From Xenorhabdus doucetiae (lineage in GTDB: Bacteria; Pseudomonadota; Gammaproteobacteria; Enterobacterales; Enterobacteriaceae): a stretch of DNA of 64,000 nt. Each line of letters starts with the position of its first letter. Positions within the stretch are counted from its first letter, which is position 1. The position numbers and the translations under genes are program-made. Positions 58,744 through 64,000 of the stretch are shown here, piece by piece. The notes beneath the pieces are model-generated. The model did not search any database, was not told the origin of the DNA, and was given only the letters and a program-made list of their open reading frames with translations. The stretch lies in assembly GCF_000968195.1 (NCBI RefSeq), contig NZ_FO704550.1, forward strand, positions 1,116,001 to 1,180,000. Reading direction: 5' to 3'.

Positions 58744-60204
58744 TTATTCCTTGGCCGGAATCGCTTTCAGAATGGCAGTGAGTAGCTGCCAATATTGACC
58801 GACGCTTTTAATATGAACTTTCTCATCAGGGGAGTGAGCCCTCCGAATCGTTGGGCCGATAGAGACCATGTCCATATCAGGATAGGGTTTTTTGAACAGG
58901 CCACACTCCAATCCGGCATGGATCACCATGATATTTGGCGTCTTATCGAAGAGTTGGTGATAAGTTTCACGAACTAAATGCATGATGGGCGAATCGGCAT
59001 CAGGCTGCCAGCCGGGATAGCTGCCGCTTGCGACGGTTTCTGCACCAGACAGTTTTGCCAGAGAATGCAACATTTCAACAACATAATCCTTTCCACTTTC
59101 GATCAGTGAACGGATTAGGCAAATAACCTCAGCTTTCTCTTCATCCATCGTCACAACACCCACGTTCAGTGACGTTTCTACCACCCCTTTGGCGACATCA
59201 CTCATCCGAATAACGCCATTAGGCATACTATTGAGCAAGGATACAAAGCGAGTCTGGCAATCCGCTGTTAATGGTTGCGATGAGGCTTCGGTTTCATCCA
59301 GCAGGAGGGTGAGATGGTGTTCAACAACCGCGTATTCGTTTTGCAATGTTTCCAGATAGTGATCTTTCAACTGATACAGCTTTTCAACTTGACCGGCAGG
59401 CACCGCAATCACGGCAGAACCTTCACGAGGGATGGCATTGCGCAGGGTTCCACCTTGCAGATGGATTAATTTCAGTGCTAACTCATCGGCATACATCGCC
59501 AGGAAACGCGCCAGTAATTTGTTGGCGTTGCCCAATCCCAGATGGATATCGCCGCCGGAGTGACCCCCTTTTAATCCTTTAATCGTCAGTTGCAAGGTCT
59601 TGTAGTTAGCCGGCAGGGCTTCACGGGACAGGGGTAATGTCGTGACAAAATCAATGCCACCCGCACAACCCATGTAAATTTCACCCTCTTCTTCTGAATC
59701 GGTATTGATCAGAATATCCGCTTGCAGCCAGCCAGCTTTAAGACCAAATGCACCATCCATGCCGGCTTCTTCAGTCATGGTCAGTAAAACTTCCAAGGGG
59801 CCATGTTTGACCGATTCGTCCGCCAATATCGCCAGAGCGGAAGCCATGCCGATACCGTTATCCGCGCCCAACGTTGTCCCATCAGCCGTGACCCAATCAT
59901 CATCAATATAAGGGCGGATAGGATCTTGGGTGAAATCGTGTTGGGTATCGTTATTTTTCTGTGGAACCATATCAAGGTGCGCTTGAAGTGCAACAGCCTT
60001 GCGATTTTCCATGCCTTTTGAAGCGGGCTTTCTGATCAAAATATTGCCCACGTCATCCCGTTCTACATGGAACTCTTTGCTTTTTGCCCACTCAATGATA
60101 TGGGATGCGAGGGCTTCTTCGTGATAGGAAGGGTGAGGAATAGCGCAGATTTGGGCAAAAATATCCCACAGTGGTTGGGGGGATAAGGTTGATAATTCGG
60201 ACAC
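58744..60204 (-). CDS. pepD: Beta-Ala-His dipeptidase / aminoacyl-histidine dipeptidase
   Basis: A 486-residue M20-family zinc peptidase (E. coli PepD 485) cleaving Xaa-His and other dipeptides. Metal and catalytic residues: LQAHLDMVPQKNND, GADNGIGM, MTEEAGMDGAF, NTDSEEEG and HAGLECGLF. The GTG start at 60204 (AGGAG 7 bases ahead; protein opens SELSTLSPQPLW) matches E. coli; the longer ATG frame from 60258 is unsupported. One oddity: GPTIRRAHSPDE where E. coli has GPTITGPHSPDE. Confidence 0.95.
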   Translation of the reverse strand: MSELSTLSPQPLWDIFAQICAIPHPSYHEEALASHIIEWAKSKEFHVERDDVGNILIRKPASKGMENRKAVALQAHLDMVPQKNNDTQHDFTQDPIRPYIDDDWVTADGTTLGADNGIGMASALAILADESVKHGPLEVLLTMTEEAGMDGAFGLKAGWLQADILINTDSEEEGEIYMGCAGGIDFVTTLPLSREALPANYKTLQLTIKGLKGGHSGGDIHLGLGNANKLLARFLAMYADELALKLIHLQGGTLRNAIPREGSAVIAVPAGQVEKLYQLKDHYLETLQNEYAVVEHHLTLLLDETEASSQPLTADCQTRFVSLLNSMPNGVIRMSDVAKGVVETSLNVGVVTMDEEKAEVICLIRSLIESGKDYVVEMLHSLAKLSGAETVASGSYPGWQPDADSPIMHLVRETYHQLFDKTPNIMVIHAGLECGLFKKPYPDMDMVSIGPTIRRAHSPDEKVHIKSVGQYWQLLTAILKAIPAKE

Positions 60205-60464
60205 GGCGGATCTCCTGTAACAGTATCTTGGTGAGAAGAAAAGGGTAATGTTTGACACATTAGGGCGTTCCTGTCATTTGTGTTGCCTTAATGTCCATGC
60301 CACGCTGGAGAATATCATTTTATTGTCGGCAATGGGCAGTTAGAATGAGGCCTTACCTTGTTTTTGCTGGTTTTTGTCTGTTCAAATCACTATAATCTCG
60401 CGCAACTTTTTTCCGCAAAAAAACGCTTTTCTGAAATATTCTTTAGTTTCCAGGATTTAATTTT

Positions 60465-60941
60465 ATGAGTGAAAAATATGTTGTAACGTGGGATATGTTG
60501 CAAATACATGCCCGTCAATTGGCGCAACGTTTACTTCCTGTAGAACAGTGGAAAGGCATTATTGCCGTTAGCCGTGGTGGCCTGGTTCCGGGGGCGTTAC
60601 TGGCGCGTGAATTGGGTATCCGTCATGTCGATACTGTCTGCATTTCCAGCTATGATCACGATAATCAGCGCGAGTTGAAAGTATTGAAAAAAGCGGAAGG
60701 TGACGGTGAAGGTTTCATTGTTGTCGATGATCTGGTTGATACCGGAGGCACGGCTCAGGCTATCCGTGACATGTATCCGAAAGCCCACTTTGTCACGATT
60801 TTTGCCAAACCCGCGGGGCGCCCGCTTGTGAATGATTATGTTGTTGATATTCCCCAAAACACTTGGATTGAGCAACCGTGGGATATGGGCGTGATGTTCG
60901 TTCCACCTATTTGTGATAAACCTATTTGTGATAAGCAGTAA
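60465..60941 (+). CDS. gpt: Xanthine-guanine phosphoribosyltransferase
   Basis: A 158-residue purine-salvage enzyme (E. coli 152) using PRPP with xanthine or guanine. PRPP motif GFIVVDDLVDTGGTAQ; purine-site end GVMFVPP. The C-terminus is extended by ICDKPICDKQ, where E. coli ends soon after PPI, because of a 15-base tandem duplication. The active site is upstream of the change, so activity should be intact. Confidence 0.96.
   Translation: MSEKYVVTWDMLQIHARQLAQRLLPVEQWKGIIAVSRGGLVPGALLARELGIRHVDTVCISSYDHDNQRELKVLKKAEGDGEGFIVVDDLVDTGGTAQAIRDMYPKAHFVTIFAKPAGRPLVNDYVVDIPQNTWIEQPWDMGVMFVPPICDKPICDKQ
60906..60935 (+). repeat. 15-bp in-frame tandem duplication in gpt
   Basis: CCTATTTGTGATAAA (60906-60920) is repeated at 60921-60935 with one change. 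It adds residues PICDK to the end of Gpt. Confidence 0.9.
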
Positions 60942-60956
60942 AATTTTTCTTTTGTC

Positions 60957-62204
60957 ATGACTAAACAAAACCTTTCAGAATCGTTGTTTAAGCCTCGGCT
61001 TAAGCATCGGGAAACCTCTACACTGGTGAAATATATTCACCCACAGTCTATTATTGCCAGTGATAGTCTGCTTGGTGGAGAGCGCCGCGAGCGTTGGTAT
61101 CGAATGATCAATTGGCTCGCTTGGATCTGGAGGGGTGTCAATCCGCTGGAGATCCAAGATGTCCTCAGCCGGATTGCCGTGACAGATGCCGAGCGCAGTA
61201 CTGAACATTTGTTGGATACTGTGATCGGCTATCGTAAAGGAAACTGGGCATTTGAATGGTCTCAACAGGCCATGTACTGGCAACAGGAAGCGTTGGATAC
61301 GGAAGATGCAGAAAAAGCCGGATCATGTTGGTTAAAGGCCGCAACGTTATACAGTATTGCCGCTTATCCGCATTTACGCGGTGATGAACTGGCCGATCAG
61401 GCTATTGTGCTGGCGAATAAAGCCTATGAAAACGCCGCGCGTTTTTCTGACTATGAATTGAAAAAATTGGAATTCCAGTTGGAAGGCGGCAAAAGCGTTA
61501 CGGGATTATTGCACCTGCCTGCCCACGTACAGGGGCCTTGCCCAACGATATTAGTTTGTGCCAGCCTTGATAATGTACAGAGTGATTGCTGGCGATTATT
61601 CCGTGAACACTTCTCGCCTCTTGGCTTTGCCATGTTAACGGTGGATATGCCGTCTGTTGGTTATTCCGCCAAATTTCCCTTGACGCAGGATACCTGCGCC
61701 CTTCATCAACAAGTTTTGCAACAGTTAAATAGCGTGCCGTGGATTGACCATACCCGTGTCGGTGTATTTGGCTTTCGTTTTGGCGCGAATATCGCGGTCC
61801 GTCTTGCCTATCTGGAACCGAAACTGGTTAAAGGCGTCGCGGTAGTCGGTCCGATTGTCCATGAACTACTGCATAATGAAAAATTACAGCAGAAAATTCC
61901 GTCAATGTATATCGACGTATTGGCCAGCCGCTTGGGTATTTATCACGTTGATGAAGAGCGATTGCGTGCAGAGCTGAACTGTTATTCGTTGAAAAAACAA
62001 GGGTTGTTGGGGCGCCGTTGTACTGTGCCCATGCTTTCGGTGTATTGGGAAGATGATATTTTCAGTCCACGGAAAGACTCGAAATTAATCGCCATGTCCT
62101 CAATGGAGGGTTCATTGCGGGCGATCCCTGCGACATCCGTTTATAGTGGTTTCAATAAGGCATTACACGAAATAAGTGTATGGTTGAAAGATAAAGTTTT
62201 ATAA
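60957..62204 (+). CDS. frsA: FrsA, fermentation-respiration switch protein
   Basis: A 415-residue alpha/beta-hydrolase-fold protein (E. coli 414) that binds unphosphorylated EIIA-Glc and shifts carbon flow. The nucleophile-elbow position reads GFRFGAN instead of GxSxG, as in E. coli FrsA, so it is not a normal serine hydrolase. LLHLPAHVQGPCPTILVCA and CTVPMLSVYWEDDIFSPRKD are family blocks. It lies 15 bases after gpt, the same order as E. coli. Confidence 0.94.
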   Translation: MTKQNLSESLFKPRLKHRETSTLVKYIHPQSIIASDSLLGGERRERWYRMINWLAWIWRGVNPLEIQDVLSRIAVTDAERSTEHLLDTVIGYRKGNWAFEWSQQAMYWQQEALDTEDAEKAGSCWLKAATLYSIAAYPHLRGDELADQAIVLANKAYENAARFSDYELKKLEFQLEGGKSVTGLLHLPAHVQGPCPTILVCASLDNVQSDCWRLFREHFSPLGFAMLTVDMPSVGYSAKFPLTQDTCALHQQVLQQLNSVPWIDHTRVGVFGFRFGANIAVRLAYLEPKLVKGVAVVGPIVHELLHNEKLQQKIPSMYIDVLASRLGIYHVDEERLRAELNCYSLKKQGLLGRRCTVPMLSVYWEDDIFSPRKDSKLIAMSSMEGSLRAIPATSVYSGFNKALHEISVWLKDKVL

Positions 62205-62275
62205 AATAAAATTTATTACTTGATATTTTTTAATCGTTTGATACAAAGGTGTTCTGTATATAAGGAGACCTTTGT

Positions 62276-62677
62276 ATGACTTTACCTGCAAGTTATTCTA
62301 AAAATAGGTTGTTGAAGAGTTTTTCTGCATTAGGGCCGTATGTACGTGAATTAAAATGCCAAAATGGTTATTTTTTCTTTGACTGTTTAGCTGTTTGCGT
62401 TAGTGCAAAAGTGGCACCAGATAAACGTGAATTTTGGGGATGGTGGCTAGAGTTACAAGAGCAGGATCAGGGATTTGTTTATCATTATCAGATAGGCTTA
62501 TTTGATAAAAAAGGTGAATGGTGTGCCATGAGTATTAAAAAAAGAGCCGATCTTGAGCACCTTGAATCCACTTTGCAGTCATTCCACAAACGTCTGTCTG
62601 ACTCTTTTGACACGCTTAAACTGAGATTAATCCCCTCCGAGAACACGGCCACCCTTCAAACACAAGTTATGGCATGA
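62276..62677 (+). CDS. crl: Sigma-S binding factor Crl
   Basis: A 133-residue protein (E. coli 133) that helps RpoS assemble with RNA polymerase. Text: KNRLLKSFSALGPYVREL, FFFDCLAVCVSAK, KREFWGWWLEL. Strong RBS AAGGAG. The phoE gene found between crl and proB in E. coli is absent. Confidence 0.94.
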   Translation: MTLPASYSKNRLLKSFSALGPYVRELKCQNGYFFFDCLAVCVSAKVAPDKREFWGWWLELQEQDQGFVYHYQIGLFDKKGEWCAMSIKKRADLEHLESTLQSFHKRLSDSFDTLKLRLIPSENTATLQTQVMA

Positions 62678-62758
62678 GTTTGTTTTTAACCTGCTTTTTT
62701 TAAATATTGCGTTATGTCAGTTGGCATAACGCCTCTCTCCTGTTAAAACTGAACACGG

Positions 62759-62786
62759 TTTTTTTCAAATTATTTTTTTCAAATTA
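62759..62786. repeat. 14-bp tandem duplication in the crl-proB spacer
   Basis: TTTTTTTCAAATTA occurs twice in direct succession, 62759-62772 and 62773-62786. Confidence 0.8.
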
Positions 62787-62811
62787 AATAGCGTTTCAAA
62801 ATGACAGGAGT

Positions 62812-62845
62812 CAATCTTGTCCCGGCGGCGCGCGGGACAAGATTG
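62812..62845 (+). promoter_or_regulatory. Perfect 12-bp hairpin upstream of proB
   Basis: CAATCTTGTCCC (62812-62823), 10-base GC loop, GGGACAAGATTG (62834-62845). It lies 47 bases before proB and 167 bases after crl, with no T run after it. It could be a palindromic repeat or a leader structure for proB. Confidence 0.65.
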
Positions 62846-62892
62846 CAAGCTCTCACTATGATGAAATTTTATATAACAGTAATGGCAGAAAT

Positions 62893-63999
62893 ATGATGAA
62901 TGGCAGCCAAACATTGGTTGTGAAACTGGGGACGAGTGTATTGACTGGTGGCTCTCGTCGTTTGAATCGTGCCCACATTGTGGAACTGGTTCGTCAGTGT
63001 GCCCAACAGCATGAAAAAGGCCACCGCATTATTATTGTGACTTCCGGGGCAATTGCCGCCGGACGCGAACATTTAGGCTATCCTGATCTGCCGGCAACCA
63101 TCGCTTCAAAACAGTTGTTGGCCGCGGTTGGGCAAAGTCGTTTGATCCAACTGTGGGAACAGCTTTTTTCGATTTATGGTATCCATGTCGGGCAAATGCT
63201 TCTGACCCGTGCGGATTTGGAAGATCGTGAACGCTTCCTGAATGCGAGGGATACCCTTCAGGCTTTGCTGGATAATCACATTGTTCCCATCATTAATGAA
63301 AACGATGCCGTGGCGACAGCAGAAATTAAAGTGGGTGACAATGATAATCTGTCTGCGCTGGCGGCTATTCTGGGCAGTGCAGATAAGTTATTGCTTCTGA
63401 CCGACATCGCAGGGCTTTATACCGCCGATCCCCGTAGTAACCCGGATGCAACATTGATCGCTGAAGTCCATGACATCAGTGATGAACTGAAAATGATGGC
63501 CGGGGACAGTGTTTCGGGTTTAGGTACGGGTGGAATGGCAACAAAACTTCAGGCGGCGGGCGTGGCGGGGCGTGCCGGCATTGATGTGATTATTGCCGCA
63601 GGTAACCGGCCGGGCGTGATTGCTGATGTTATTGACGGAAAACCGGTTGGGACACGCTTTCATGGTCTGGCTAGCCCAATGGAGAATCGCAAGCGTTGGA
63701 TCTTTGGCGCACCGCCGGCCGGGGAAATTATTGTCGATCATGGTGCAGAAGCGGCGATTATTGGGAAAGGCAGTTCGTTGCTGCCCAAGGGGATCAAAAA
63801 CGTTAAAGGTGATTTTTCCCGCGGTGAAGTCATCTGCATTCGTAGTTTATCAGGCAAAGATTTGGCTCATGGCGTATGCCGTTACAACAGTGATGCTTTA
63901 CGCCTGATTGCCGGCCACCATTCACAGCAAATTAGCCAGATACTGGGTTATGAATATGGCGCTGTGGCGGTTCACCGTGACGATTTGATCGTCATTTAA
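62893..63999 (+). CDS. proB: Glutamate 5-kinase
   Basis: A 368-residue enzyme (E. coli 367) for the first step of proline synthesis, phosphorylating glutamate; it is the feedback-controlled step. The amino-acid kinase domain opens QTLVVKLGTSVLTGGSRR with INENDAVATAEIKVGDND and GLGTGGMATKLQAA; a PUA domain ends the protein. Two Met codons (62893, 62896) are possible starts. proA should follow outside the window. Confidence 0.97.
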   Translation: MMNGSQTLVVKLGTSVLTGGSRRLNRAHIVELVRQCAQQHEKGHRIIIVTSGAIAAGREHLGYPDLPATIASKQLLAAVGQSRLIQLWEQLFSIYGIHVGQMLLTRADLEDRERFLNARDTLQALLDNHIVPIINENDAVATAEIKVGDNDNLSALAAILGSADKLLLLTDIAGLYTADPRSNPDATLIAEVHDISDELKMMAGDSVSGLGTGGMATKLQAAGVAGRAGIDVIIAAGNRPGVIADVIDGKPVGTRFHGLASPMENRKRWIFGAPPAGEIIVDHGAEAAIIGKGSSLLPKGIKNVKGDFSRGEVICIRSLSGKDLAHGVCRYNSDALRLIAGHHSQQISQILGYEYGAVAVHRDDLIVI

Positions 64000-64000
64000 T

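Overview
The window is about 64 kb of a gamma-proteobacterial chromosome of roughly 44% GC by eye. Conserved proteins (GmhA, PepD, ProB, TrmB, Crl, FrsA) are close to Escherichia coli in length and sequence. The presence of Na+-NQR, the AT-rich spacers and the gene order point to the Morganellaceae, most likely Xenorhabdus or Photorhabdus. This is inference; no rRNA or species marker is present.

Positions 1-4.85 kb are the end of an integrative and conjugative element (ICE) or genomic island of the SPI-7/PAPI-1 type. It holds a CbtA-like toxin cut by the window edge, a DUF1281 protein, a DNA-methylase-like protein without the NPPY motif, a shortened TraI_2 (MobH relaxase-type) protein without its HD residues, and an intact tyrosine integrase pointing at tRNA-Phe(GAA). 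Two of these genes have leaders that fold as the same kind of compact H-type pseudoknot.

Positions 4.9-10.7 kb are core genes in E. coli-like order (mltC, yggX, mutY / trmB, yggL, glsB, yggN). From 10.8 to 20.3 kb lies an accessory block, inserted where E. coli goes from yggN towards hemW. It carries an orphan siderophore-binding protein behind an iron-box-like palindrome, a LysE exporter, YbhB and YciO-like proteins, a LysR regulator divergent from a LeuCD-like dehydratase pair, a PD-(D/E)XK nuclease with an unknown partner gene, an ISAs1 transposase remnant and an unknown 244-residue protein.

Positions 20.4-28.2 kb return to core genes (hemW, rdgB, yggT, proC, yggS / pilT-like / ruvX, yqgE, gshB, rsmE). 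Next come a short prepilin peptidase, a secreted metallo-beta-lactamase-fold protein without its metal histidines and its divergent LysR regulator, and the lysR/lysA pair. From 33.6 kb the order follows the E. coli fadE-lpcA-yafJ-yafK ... dinB ... pepD-gpt-frsA-crl ... proB segment. Between yafK and dinB it carries the complete nqrABCDEF-apbE-nqrM respiratory sodium pump cluster, an iron-controlled ECF sigma factor and TonB-dependent heme-type receptor, a coiled-coil lipoprotein, the betIBA/betT choline-to-glycine-betaine system with its BetI operator, and an AT-rich MFS exporter.

The parts suggest a host-associated, osmotically and iron-challenged lifestyle: choline import and oxidation, sodium-pumping respiration, and two iron/heme uptake modules. 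The least explained pieces are the pseudoknot leaders, the split nuclease cassette, the unknown 19.5 kb gene, and a recurring pattern of 14-17 bp tandem duplications at gene boundaries.
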